This document shows, piece after piece, positions 8,062 through 15,268 of a stretch of 35,246 nt of DNA. Source of the stretch: Caulobacter sp. (lineage in GTDB: Bacteria; Pseudomonadota; Alphaproteobacteria; Caulobacterales; Caulobacteraceae); NCBI GenBank assembly GCA_030652755.1, contig JAUSPV010000310.1:1-35246 (forward strand), written 5' to 3'. The notes beneath the pieces are model-generated. The model ran no database searches and was not told the origin of the DNA. It worked only from the letters and a program-made list of their open reading frames with translations. Position 1 is the first letter of the stretch; each line of letters begins with the position of its first letter. The translations under genes were made by a program, and so were the position numbers.

Positions 8062-8978
8062 TGGCGGGTGGTTTCAGCGAACGGCGCATCGTCGCCACGG
8101 CCAAGGTTCAGGATCTGACCTTCGCGGTGCTGGGCGTCATCGTGCTGTTCTTCGCCATGGCGATGCTGGCGACGCTGGTCGCCGATCTGCTGATCGACGG
8201 TCTGGGGCGCATCAACGCCCAGTTCCTGACTGACTTCCCGTCGCGGCGACCGGAGGAGGCGGGCATCCTGTCGGCCTGGGTCGGCACCTCGCTGGTGATG
8301 TTTGTCACCGCGCTCCTGGCCATTCCGCTCGGGATCGGCGCGGGGCTGTACCTTGAGGAGTACGCGGCCAAGAACTGGCTCAGCGATCTCATCGAGATCA
8401 ATGTCAGCAACCTGGCGGGCGTGCCCTCGATCATCTACGGCCTGCTGGCGCTTGGCTTCTTCGTCTATGGCCTGGGCCTTGGCCAGACGGTGCTCGTCGG
8501 CGGCATGGTGCTGGCGCTGCTGATCCTGCCGATCGTTGTCGTGGCCACGCGGGAGGCCGTGCGCGCTGTCCCGTCCGGCCTGCGCGAGAGCGCCTACGGC
8601 CTCGGCTGCAATCGCTGGCAGGTCGTCTGGAGCTACGTGCTGCCGTCGGCGCGGCCCGGCATCCTGACCGGCGCGATCGTCGGCCTGTCGCGCGCCATCG
8701 GCGAGACCGCGCCGATCATCACCATCGGGGCGCTGACCTTCATCGCCTTCCTGCCGCCCAGCCCGATCCAGGCGGCGCCGCCGTTCCTGAACTTCGACTG
8801 GCTGAATTCGCCGTTCACCGTGATGCCGATCCAGATGTTCAACTGGACCTCGCGGCCACAGGCCGGGTTCCACGTCAACGCCGCGGCGACCGGCGTGCTG
8901 TTGCTGGGCATGACGCTGATCATGAACGGCTTCGCGATCTACCTCCGCTATCACCTGCGCAAGGGGCAACGGTCATGA
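8061..8978 (+). CDS. pstA: PstA phosphate ABC transporter permease
   Basis: A 305-residue partner permease of PstC, with about six membrane helices. The EAA loop is recognisable in [21 protein letters not shown], followed by a conserved IGETAP. The ATG overlaps the pstC stop by one base, and its own stop overlaps pstB (ATGA). The segment between the last two helices is long and rich in aromatic and proline residues, as usual for PstA. Confidence 0.93.
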   Translation: MAGGFSERRIVATAKVQDLTFAVLGVIVLFFAMAMLATLVADLLIDGLGRINAQFLTDFPSRRPEEAGILSAWVGTSLVMFVTALLAIPLGIGAGLYLEEYAAKNWLSDLIEINVSNLAGVPSIIYGLLALGFFVYGLGLGQTVLVGGMVLALLILPIVVVATREAVRAVPSGLRESAYGLGCNRWQVVWSYVLPSARPGILTGAIVGLSRAIGETAPIITIGALTFIAFLPPSPIQAAPPFLNFDWLNSPFTVMPIQMFNWTSRPQAGFHVNAAATGVLLLGMTLIMNGFAIYLRYHLRKGQRS

Positions 8979-9823
8979 CCGACTCCTCGCGCGCTTCCAC
9001 GCTCCTCCGCGACAGTTCCGGCGACCCGACCATGACCCAGGCCTCCACGACCGAGACCCCGGCCGCGATCCGCGCCGACGTCCGCGACCTCAAGTTCTGG
9101 TACGGAAAGTTCCAGGCGCTGAATGGCGTCACCATGCCGATCCATGATCGCAAGGTGACCGCGATCATCGGCCCGTCCGGCTGCGGCAAGAGCACGCTGC
9201 TCCGCTGCTTCAACCGCATCCACGACCTGTATCCGGGCGTTCGCTACGAGGGTCAGATCAACCTCGCGCCGGAGAACATCAACCTCGTCGAGAAGGGCAT
9301 CGATCCGATCCTGGTCCGGCTGCTGGTCGGCATGGTGTTCCAGAAGCCGAACCCGTTTCCCAAGTCGATCTACGAGAACGTGGCGGCCGGCCTCTATGTC
9401 CGCGGCATCCGCAACAAGACCGAGGTCGAGGGCCGGGTCGAGGAAGCGCTCCGTCAGGCCGCGCTTTGGAACGAGGTGAAGGATCGTCTCACCAAGCCGG
9501 CCTTCGAGCTGTCCGGCGGCCAGCAGCAGAGGCTCTGCATCGCCCGCGCGCTGGCGCCCAAGCCCAAGCTGCTGCTGCTCGATGAGCCGACCTCGGCGCT
9601 GGATCCCATCGCCACGGCCAAGATCGAGGAGTTGATGGACAGCCTGGTCAAGGACGTCACCATCCTGATCGTCACGCACAATCTCGCCCAGGCCGCCCGG
9701 ATCTCGAAGTTCACCGCCTTCATGCACATGGGCAACCTCGTCGAGTTCGGCGAAACCGAGCAGCTGTTCACCAACCCGACCGTCACGCAGACGCAGGACT
9801 ACGTGACCGGCCGGTTCGGCTAG
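8975..9823 (+). CDS. pstB: PstB phosphate ABC transporter ATPase
   Basis: A 282-residue ATPase that energises phosphate import. Walker [10 protein letters not shown] is at residues 66-74, the ABC signature LSGGQQQR at 179-186, and Walker B LLLLDEP at 199-205. The PstB-specific segment [14 protein letters not shown] is present. The first 35 or so residues are a polar extension compared with typical PstB; an internal ATG at residue 20 is possible but lacks a clear ribosome binding site, so the ATG overlapping pstA (ATGA) is kept. In most alphaproteobacteria phoU and phoB follow here; in this window an ArsR-type gene does. Confidence 0.95.
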   Translation: MTDSSRASTLLRDSSGDPTMTQASTTETPAAIRADVRDLKFWYGKFQALNGVTMPIHDRKVTAIIGPSGCGKSTLLRCFNRIHDLYPGVRYEGQINLAPENINLVEKGIDPILVRLLVGMVFQKPNPFPKSIYENVAAGLYVRGIRNKTEVEGRVEEALRQAALWNEVKDRLTKPAFELSGGQQQRLCIARALAPKPKLLLLDEPTSALDPIATAKIEELMDSLVKDVTILIVTHNLAQAARISKFTAFMHMGNLVEFGETEQLFTNPTVTQTQDYVTGRFG

Positions 9824-9835
9824 GACGGAGAGGCC

Positions 9836-10207
9836 GTGGCGCAGGCGATGAAGCAGGGCGCTCCCAGGCGATCAAACAGGGCCTCCCGCCCGGGAGAGGA
9901 TCCGCAGCGCCTGGCGTTGCTGGCCAAGGCGCTCGGCCATCCCGCCCGCATCGGCATCGTCCGCCTGTTGCAGGCCAACGCCAGCTGCGCCGGCAGCGAC
10001 ATCGTCGATCGCATCGGCCTGGCCCAGTCCACGACCGCCGAGCACCTGAGAATCCTGCGCGCGGCCGGCATCGTCCTTGGCGAGGTGGATCGGCCGCGGA
10101 CGGCCTACTCCCTGAATCCCGCGATGCTCGCGCCCCTGGCCGAGTTCCTGGCCGGGCTTGCCGGGCCTTCTGGCGCGGACGCCAGGGGCTCCAAACCGCC
10201 AACTTGA
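9836..10207 (+). CDS. ArsR-family winged-helix regulator in the pst operon
   Basis: A 123-residue winged-helix repressor of the ArsR/SmtB type. The HTH is visible as DIVDRIGLAQSTTAEHLRILRAAGIV (given here in two parts: DIVDRIGLAQST, TAEHLRILRAAGIV), followed by the beta-wing (GEVDRPRTAYSLN). The canonical CxC metal site of arsenic sensors is absent: only one Cys (SCAGSDIV) lies near the recognition helix, and the wing has AYS where related sensors often carry Cys. The start is GTG 9836, 12 bp after pstB with GGAGAGG only 2 nt upstream; ATG 9848 is an alternative. Being the last gene of pstSCAB, it may tune phosphate (or arsenate) uptake. The signal sensed is unknown. Confidence 0.8.
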   Translation: MAQAMKQGAPRRSNRASRPGEDPQRLALLAKALGHPARIGIVRLLQANASCAGSDIVDRIGLAQSTTAEHLRILRAAGIVLGEVDRPRTAYSLNPAMLAPLAEFLAGLAGPSGADARGSKPPT

Positions 10208-10263
10208 ACGGTCGCCCCTGGCGCCGGAAACGACCGATGCGGTCGGCCTTGGGCAGGCGGAAG

Positions 10264-10286
10264 ATACCGCCGTGCAAGGACGGTAT
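10264..10286 (+). terminator. Weak hairpin after the pst-arsR operon
   Basis: ATACCG (10264-10269) and CGGTAT (10281-10286) can pair around an 11-nt loop, followed by TTCATC. It lies 57 bp after the arsR-like stop codon. The stem is short, so it is either a weak terminator or an imperfect dyad of the kind ArsR proteins bind. It is the only dyad clearly seen between this operon and the elpS-like gene. Confidence 0.3.
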
Positions 10287-10329
10287 TTCATCAAACCGCA
10301 GAAATACTTTCACAAGGGCGCATCAGAAC

Positions 10330-10358
10330 CGTCACGGTTCGGCGCCCGCACTGTCACA
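10330..10358 (+). promoter_or_regulatory. Candidate PhoB half-sites upstream of the elpS-like gene
   Basis: CGTCACG (10330-10336) and TGTCACA (10352-10358) match the PhoB heptamer and are 22 bp apart, that is two 11-bp helical steps; a weaker TTTCACA lies a further 22 bp upstream at 10308. The heptamer in between does not match, so this is not a classic tandem box. The gap 10208-10470 otherwise holds the weak hairpin and the GGTGGA ribosome binding site. The site is the weakest of the four in the window. Confidence 0.35.
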
Positions 10359-10470
10359 TCCGCCTTCTAACCAACGTGAAGGGCAGGTGGGACGCAAACG
10401 TCTTCGGGTCGGACCGAGAGTCTGAGCCGCCATCTGCCGTCTGTTCCTGGGATCAGCCACGGTGGAAACG

Positions 10471-11946
10471 ATGACTGGCATTCGACTGACAAACCTGCTC
10501 GCGGTTTCCGCCAGCGTCCTGGCCCTCGCGGCCTGCGGCGGCGCCGATGGCGTGGCCTCTCCCGGCGAAGGCGGGTTCACCGGCGGCGGCGGCGGCGGCG
10601 GCGGCGGCACGGGCGGCGGCGGCGGCGGCGGAACCGGCCCGGCGGCCGATTGCCCGACCGGCCTGGCCAACGTCGGCACCATCGACGCGGCGGTCGGCGG
10701 CGCCCTTCGGGTTTGCCAGCTCCCGCCGCAGATTACCGGCAACCTCGTCCTGCCGCTGCGCGCCGGCACGATCTACTCGATCAGCGGCCGGGTTGACGTC
10801 GGTCAGGATCGCGGCGGCAATGTCTCCGCGCCGATCGCCGGCGCCCAGCAGGGCATCCTGACCGTCGAGCCGGGCGTGCGCGTCTACGGTTCGGCCGGCC
10901 TCGACTATATCGTGGTCAACCGCGGCTCGCAGATATTCGCCCAGGGCACCTCGACCCAGCCGATCGTCTTCACCAGCCGCCAGAGCGTGCTGGGCGCCAC
11001 CGGCGTCGACTCGATCGGCCAGTGGGGCGGCATCGTCTTGCTCGGCCGGGCCAACATCTCCAACTGTCCGGGCGCGACCGCCTACGGCAGCCCCAACTGC
11101 GAAGCCATCGTCGAGGGCACCAACGCCTTCTACGGCGGCAACGGAAACTCCGACAACACCGGCGTCCTGCGCTACGTCCGCGTCCAGCACTCCGGCTTCC
11201 AGGTGCTGCCTGACCAGGAACTCAACGGCATCACCCTGGCCGGCCTCGGCTCGGGTACGACGATTGAGTACGTCCAGGTCCACAACAGTTCGGACGACGG
11301 CTTCGAGTGGTTCGGCGGCAATGTGAACGCCAAGTACCTGGTCGCCACCGGCAACGACGACGACAGCTTCGACACCGACCAGGGCTTCTCTGGCGCGATC
11401 CAGTTCGGGATCGTCGTGCAACGCGCCAACGGCGGCGACAAGATGATCGAGGCCAGCTACGCGGCCAACGCCACGGGCAACCCCCGCAGCCGGCCGAAGT
11501 TCTCGAACATCACCTTCGTCGGCCGCGGCGCCAACGCCGGCCTGGTGTTCAACAGCGGCACCAACGTCGACCTCTACAACAGCATCGTTCGCCACACCGC
11601 CGGCGCCGCCGCCTGCCTGGACATCGACCTGCTCGGGACGGCGCCGGCCACCGGCAACACCACCGGCACGTTCCGCTCGGTGTTCCTGTCCTGCAACGTG
11701 CCGTTCGACGCGGACGCGGACGATGAATCCTTGATCTTCACCCACGCCAGCAACGTGCCGACCGGCACGTCAACGTTGAGCGGCGTCTTCATCAACGGCG
11801 CTACCGAGAACGGCGTCGCGGTCACCAACCCGACGGGCGTGAGCACCTACTTCGTCCTGCCGACCTACATCGGCGCCGTGCGCGATGCTTCCGACACCTG
11901 GTGGTCGGGCTGGACCTGCGGCCTGGCCGCCGGCTCCACCTGCTGA
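10471..11946 (+). CDS. elpS: ElpS-like surface lipoprotein (phosphate starvation)
   Basis: A 491-residue predicted lipoprotein: signal peptide ending LALAAC with lipid-modified Cys22 and Gly at +2 (outer-membrane sorting is likely), then a flexible glycine tract (residues 38-55), then a long Gly/Asn/Asp-rich region with repeated short beta strands (for example GIVLLGRANIS, IEYVQVHNSSDDGFEWFGG) that reads like a right-handed beta-helix. In C. crescentus ElpS is an outer-membrane lipoprotein made on phosphate starvation, released in a T2SS-dependent way, with its gene beside the 12 T2SS genes; the same arrangement here is the main reason for the name. The ATG at 10471 with GGTGGA 4 nt upstream is chosen. 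No catalytic motif was recognised, so it may bind rather than cleave its ligand. Confidence 0.68.
   Translation: MTGIRLTNLLAVSASVLALAACGGADGVASPGEGGFTGGGGGGGGGTGGGGGGGTGPAADCPTGLANVGTIDAAVGGALRVCQLPPQITGNLVLPLRAGTIYSISGRVDVGQDRGGNVSAPIAGAQQGILTVEPGVRVYGSAGLDYIVVNRGSQIFAQGTSTQPIVFTSRQSVLGATGVDSIGQWGGIVLLGRANISNCPGATAYGSPNCEAIVEGTNAFYGGNGNSDNTGVLRYVRVQHSGFQVLPDQELNGITLAGLGSGTTIEYVQVHNSSDDGFEWFGGNVNAKYLVATGNDDDSFDTDQGFSGAIQFGIVVQRANGGDKMIEASYAANATGNPRSRPKFSNITFVGRGANAGLVFNSGTNVDLYNSIVRHTAGAAACLDIDLLGTAPATGNTTGTFRSVFLSCNVPFDADADDESLIFTHASNVPTGTSTLSGVFINGATENGVAVTNPTGVSTYFVLPTYIGAVRDASDTWWSGWTCGLAAGSTC
10582..10632 (+). repeat. GGC codon repeat (polyglycine linker) in the elpS-like gene
   Basis: Nine GGC codons, one ACG, then seven glycine codons run in frame, encoding Gly9-Thr-Gly7 right after the lipid anchor. 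A triplet repeat can gain or lose units without breaking the frame, so linker length can vary between strains. The likely role is a flexible tether, or exposed site for proteolytic release, between the membrane anchor and the folded domain. Confidence 0.85.
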
Positions 11947-11954
11947 GTGACCTG

Positions 11955-11984
11955 ACGGGCGGCGGTCCTCGGGCCGCCGCCTGT
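11955..11984 (+). terminator. Strong hairpin between elpS-like gene and receptor gene
   Basis: Positions 11955-11965 and 11974-11984 form an 11-bp stem (one G-U pair) with an 8-nt loop, starting 8 bp after the elpS-like stop. CTCCTTCCC follows, with no true U-run. As with the pstS-pstC hairpin, it probably protects the upstream mRNA or partly terminates, giving more lipoprotein than receptor. Confidence 0.62.
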
Positions 11985-12014
11985 CTCCTTCCCGCGCTAG
12001 CGACAAGGTTCGCC

Positions 12015-14642
12015 ATGAAGATCCTAACACCCACGCTGGGCAGCCTTTTGCTCGCGACGTCCGCGCTGGTGGCGCCGCACGTCGCGCTGGCGCAACAGGC
12101 CCCGCAATCCGCCCCGACGAGCGGCGGCCCCGAAACCGAGGTCGAGGAGCTCATTGTCCTCGGGGTCAACATCCCGCAGCCGATGCGCGAGACGTCCGAA
12201 GTCGCCAGCTTCCTGACAGTCGAGGATCTCAAGCGCCAGGGCGACGACAACGCCGCCGAGGCGCTGACTCGCCTGAGCGGTCTGAGCCTTGTCAGCGGAC
12301 GCTTCGTCTATGTGCGCGGCCTTGGCGAGCGCTACTCTTCGGCCCTGCTCAACGGCTCGCCGCTGCCCAGCCCCGAGCCGCTTCAGCGCGTTGTCCCGCT
12401 GGATCTGTTCCCGAGCAACATCCTGGCCGGCACGAGCGTCCAGAAGACCTACTCGGTGAACTACCCCGGCGAGTTCGGCGGGGGCATCATCGATCTGAAG
12501 ACGACGAAGATTCCCAACGAGCCCTTCTTCTCGATGTCCGCCAGCGTCGGCGGCAACACCGAGACGACCTTCAAGGAGGGCATCACCTACTACGGTTCGC
12601 GGACGGACGGCCTGGGCTATGACGACGGCGCGCGGGAAATCCCCAAGCCGTTGCAGGCCGCTATCGAAACCGGCCATCGCATCACCAGCGGCGTCAACTT
12701 CACCGACAACCAACTGGTCTTCATCGGCAGCAGTCTCGTCAACGCGCCGATGAACCTGATCCAGATCAAGAACGACATCCAGCCGGCCTTCAGCGTCGAT
12801 CTCAGTGGCGGCCGCTCGTTCGAGGTTCCCGGCGGCACGCTGGGCGTTCTGTTCGTCGGCGGCTTCGACAACAGCTGGCGCTCGCGCTTCGGCAAGCAGC
12901 AGGAAGGCGCGGTCGGCGGCGGAGTCATCGAGCCGGTCACGGACTACGACTTCCGCTCGACGCAGAATGACGTGGTCGTCAACGCCCTGGTCGGCGTCGG
13001 CTACGACATGGGCGACCATGTCTTCAGCTGGACCAATCTCTACATCCACAGCACGACCAAGGAAGCCCGCATCCGCGAGGGCTTCAGCGAGCTGACCGGC
13101 GCTGACGTCCGTGATGACTACACCGAGTGGTTCGAGCGCAGCCTGACCAGCACCCAGCTGACCGGCGAGCACACCTTTGGCGATCTGGAGATCGACTGGC
13201 GCGGGGCTTTCGCCACCACGGCGCGCAACACGCCCTACGAGAAGGGCATCCGCTACCGCCTGGTGGGCGGCGAGTATCTGCACAACGCCTCGCAGGAGCA
13301 GAACTACACCCGCTTCGGCGAGGTCGAGGACAAGCTCGCCAGCTTCGGCGTCGACGGCGCCTACACCATGGCCCTGTCGAACCAGCGCGACGTGATCTTC
13401 AGCGGCGGCGTGGCCTGGTCGGACAACGACCGTTCGGCCATCCAGCGCGAGTTCCGCTTCCTGGCCCTGAACGCCGCCCTTCCGATCGAGGTGCAGCGTC
13501 AGCGCGTCGACTACCTGCTGGCCGACTACAACATCGGCCCGGGCGCCCTGATGATCCGCGAAACCAGCGGCGGCGATGGCGCTGCCGCCTACAAGGCGGC
13601 GCTGGAGGTCAAGGCCGTCTACATCCAGGCTGACGCCGAGATCATTCCGTTGGTCCGGGCCACCGTCGGCCTGCGCTATGAGGACGCGATCCAGAGCGTA
13701 ACGCCCCTGGCGCTGTTCGCCGGGGACCCGGTGCCGTTCGCGCCGCCGGCTCTCGAGAACCAGTACGTTCTTCCGGCCGCCACGGTGACCTGGAACTTCT
13801 ACGAGGAGATGCAGCTGCGGGTCGGTCTGTCCAAGACCATCGCCCGTCCGCAGTTCCGCGAACTGGCGCCGCTTTCCTACCTGGACCCGGACACCGATCG
13901 CCTGTTCATCGGCAACCCCAACCTGGTCGACAGCGAACTGATCAACTTCGACGCCCGCTACGAGTGGTACTTCGCCCGCGACCAGTACTTGACGCTCGGG
14001 CTCTTCTACAAGGACATCGACAAGCCGGTCGAAGCCATCGTCAACGAAGTCGGCGCCACGGTCCAGACCACCTTCCTGAACGCGCCCAGGGCGGTCCTCT
14101 ACGGGGCCGAGGTCGACGTGAAGACCTACTTTGAGTTCTTCTCGGAGACGCCATGGTTCTCGTCCAAGCGCTGGCTGGCGGCCGCCAACTACACCTACAG
14201 CAAGTCCGAAGTGGTTGTTGAGGACGGCGACGTCGTCTTCCCGCTCACCGTCGATGGTTCGTCGCGTCCCGCCAAGGATTTTGTCAATGACGGCGATCCC
14301 ATGCAGGGCCAGTCGGAGCACCTGGTGAACGTCCAGTTCGGCTTCGAGGATGAGGCCGCCCGCTCGCAGGCGACCTTCCTGGTCGGCTTCGCCAGCAAAC
14401 GGATCACTACCCGCGGCCGCACCGGCTTCCCTGACCTGGTTCAGGAGCCGGGCGTGATGCTCGACTTCACCTACCGCCGCGACTTCACGGTCTGGGACAA
14501 GGACGTGACGTTCGGCTTCGAGGCCCGCAACCTCCTGGGCGAGGACTACCAGGAGTTCCAGGAGCTGGGCGGCGGTCGCGTGGACAACAACACCTACGCC
14601 CTCGGCCGCAGCTTCTCCGTGAGCCTGTCGACGCGGTTCTGA
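12015..14642 (+). CDS. TonB-dependent outer-membrane receptor
   Basis: An 875-residue receptor. Signal peptide MKILTPTLGS...ALA (cleavage about residue 26), a TonB-box-like segment EVEELIVLG (42-50), a plug domain (about 55-170; VYVRGLGERYSS, LDLFPSNI, YPGEFGGGIIDL) and a C-terminal beta-barrel ending in a typical terminal Phe (SVSLSTRF). It lacks an N-terminal signalling (STN) domain, so it is a transporter rather than a transducer. ATG 12015 is chosen because the signal peptide begins there; the frame stays open upstream to 11901 but that part overlaps the elpS-like gene. Position between the lipoprotein and T2SS suggests uptake of a phosphorus compound or a ligand captured by the lipoprotein; the substrate is inferred, not seen. 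Confidence 0.9.
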   Translation: MKILTPTLGSLLLATSALVAPHVALAQQAPQSAPTSGGPETEVEELIVLGVNIPQPMRETSEVASFLTVEDLKRQGDDNAAEALTRLSGLSLVSGRFVYVRGLGERYSSALLNGSPLPSPEPLQRVVPLDLFPSNILAGTSVQKTYSVNYPGEFGGGIIDLKTTKIPNEPFFSMSASVGGNTETTFKEGITYYGSRTDGLGYDDGAREIPKPLQAAIETGHRITSGVNFTDNQLVFIGSSLVNAPMNLIQIKNDIQPAFSVDLSGGRSFEVPGGTLGVLFVGGFDNSWRSRFGKQQEGAVGGGVIEPVTDYDFRSTQNDVVVNALVGVGYDMGDHVFSWTNLYIHSTTKEARIREGFSELTGADVRDDYTEWFERSLTSTQLTGEHTFGDLEIDWRGAFATTARNTPYEKGIRYRLVGGEYLHNASQEQNYTRFGEVEDKLASFGVDGAYTMALSNQRDVIFSGGVAWSDNDRSAIQREFRFLALNAALPIEVQRQRVDYLLADYNIGPGALMIRETSGGDGAAAYKAALEVKAVYIQADAEIIPLVRATVGLRYEDAIQSVTPLALFAGDPVPFAPPALENQYVLPAATVTWNFYEEMQLRVGLSKTIARPQFRELAPLSYLDPDTDRLFIGNPNLVDSELINFDARYEWYFARDQYLTLGLFYKDIDKPVEAIVNEVGATVQTTFLNAPRAVLYGAEVDVKTYFEFFSETPWFSSKRWLAAANYTYSKSEVVVEDGDVVFPLTVDGSSRPAKDFVNDGDPMQGQSEHLVNVQFGFEDEAARSQATFLVGFASKRITTRGRTGFPDLVQEPGVMLDFTYRRDFTVWDKDVTFGFEARNLLGEDYQEFQELGGGRVDNNTYALGRSFSVSLSTRF

Positions 14643-14649
14643 CACCAGG

Positions 14650-14681
14650 GCGGCCATGCGGCGGATTCGTCGCATGGCCGC
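14650..14681 (+). terminator. Strong hairpin after the TonB receptor gene
   Basis: GCGGCCATGCG (14650-14660) and CGCATGGCCGC (14671-14681) pair perfectly over 11 bp, and GCG/CGT extends the stem to 14 bp with a GATT loop. It begins 7 bp after the receptor stop and is followed by TCCCC, without a U-run. It marks the likely end of the elpS-receptor transcript; gspC would then need its own promoter, for which a candidate Pho box exists just downstream. Confidence 0.7.
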
Positions 14682-14699
14682 TCCCCGCGCGTCTTCGAC

Positions 14700-14717
14700 T
14701 GTCACGGTCGCGTCGCA
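14700..14717 (+). promoter_or_regulatory. Candidate PhoB box upstream of gspC
   Basis: TGTCACGGTCGCGTCGCA contains TGTCACG and, 11 bp on, CGTCGCA, imperfect halves of a PhoB direct repeat. It lies 18 bp after the receptor terminator and about 75 nt before the gspC start, nearly the same distance as at pstS. Its place directly after a terminator and before a 12-gene operon makes a promoter here likely even if the factor is not PhoB. Confidence 0.48.
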
Positions 14718-14791
14718 AAACCTGCACGAACCTGCATCGTTCGCCGACTACTACGAACACGGCCTAAAGCTGGACCGTAGGGGCGAGTGTT

Positions 14792-15268
14792 TTGAGACTG
14801 CCGGATCTGTCGAATGTTGTCGCTGACCCGCAGCGCTCGCTGTGGGTCGGGACCGAGATTCTGATCGTCGTCCTGCTCGGTGTCCAGGCCGCTCGTCTCG
14901 GCTGGATCGTCCTTTCGCCGGCCCCGGTCTCGGCGCCCTCCGTCAGCGCCGTCGGCGAGGATCGCCTGGCGATCCTAAAGCGGTTTGACCCCTTCTTCCG
15001 GGCCGCGCCCGAGGCCCTGACCGCGGCCACCACCCAGGCCTTCCGCCTCCATGGCGTGCGCGTCGGCGGCGGCGGCTCGGGCTCGGCGATCCTCGGCACG
15101 CCAGACGGGCTGCAGCGGTCGTTCGCGGTCGGCGACGAGATCGCTCCGGGCGTCCGCCTGGTTTCGGTCGCCGAAGACCACGTCGTCCTGGCGCGCGGCG
15201 GTGTCCGCAGCACGCTTCATTTCCCGTCCGCCGAGTCGGGCGTCCTCGAGAGCATGGTTCAACCGTGA
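14792..15268 (+). CDS. gspC: GspC, T2SS inner-membrane clamp protein
   Basis: A 158-residue bitopic protein: short cytoplasmic N-terminus, one membrane helix (about residues 20-42, EILIVVLLGVQAARLGWIV) and a periplasmic homology region (VRVGGGGSGSAILGTPDG to the end) that binds the GspD N0 domain and links the inner and outer membrane parts. It is short and has no PDZ or coiled-coil end, as in several alphaproteobacterial GspC proteins. The start is a TTG at 14792: the frame is closed by a stop at 14765, no ATG or GTG lies in between, and AGGGGCGAG precedes it. First gene of the gsp operon; its stop overlaps gspD (GTGA). Confidence 0.85.
   Translation: MRLPDLSNVVADPQRSLWVGTEILIVVLLGVQAARLGWIVLSPAPVSAPSVSAVGEDRLAILKRFDPFFRAAPEALTAATTQAFRLHGVRVGGGGSGSAILGTPDGLQRSFAVGDEIAPGVRLVSVAEDHVVLARGGVRSTLHFPSAESGVLESMVQP

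Noticed and set aside
10582..10632. Phase variation by slippage in the GGC tract
   Set aside because: Units are triplets, so copy changes keep the frame; only linker length, not on/off expression, could vary.
12024..14705. An 893-codon minus-strand frame opposite the TonB receptor
   Set aside because: It is a compositional shadow of the receptor gene, with no recognisable motif; the plus-strand frame has signal peptide, plug and barrel features.
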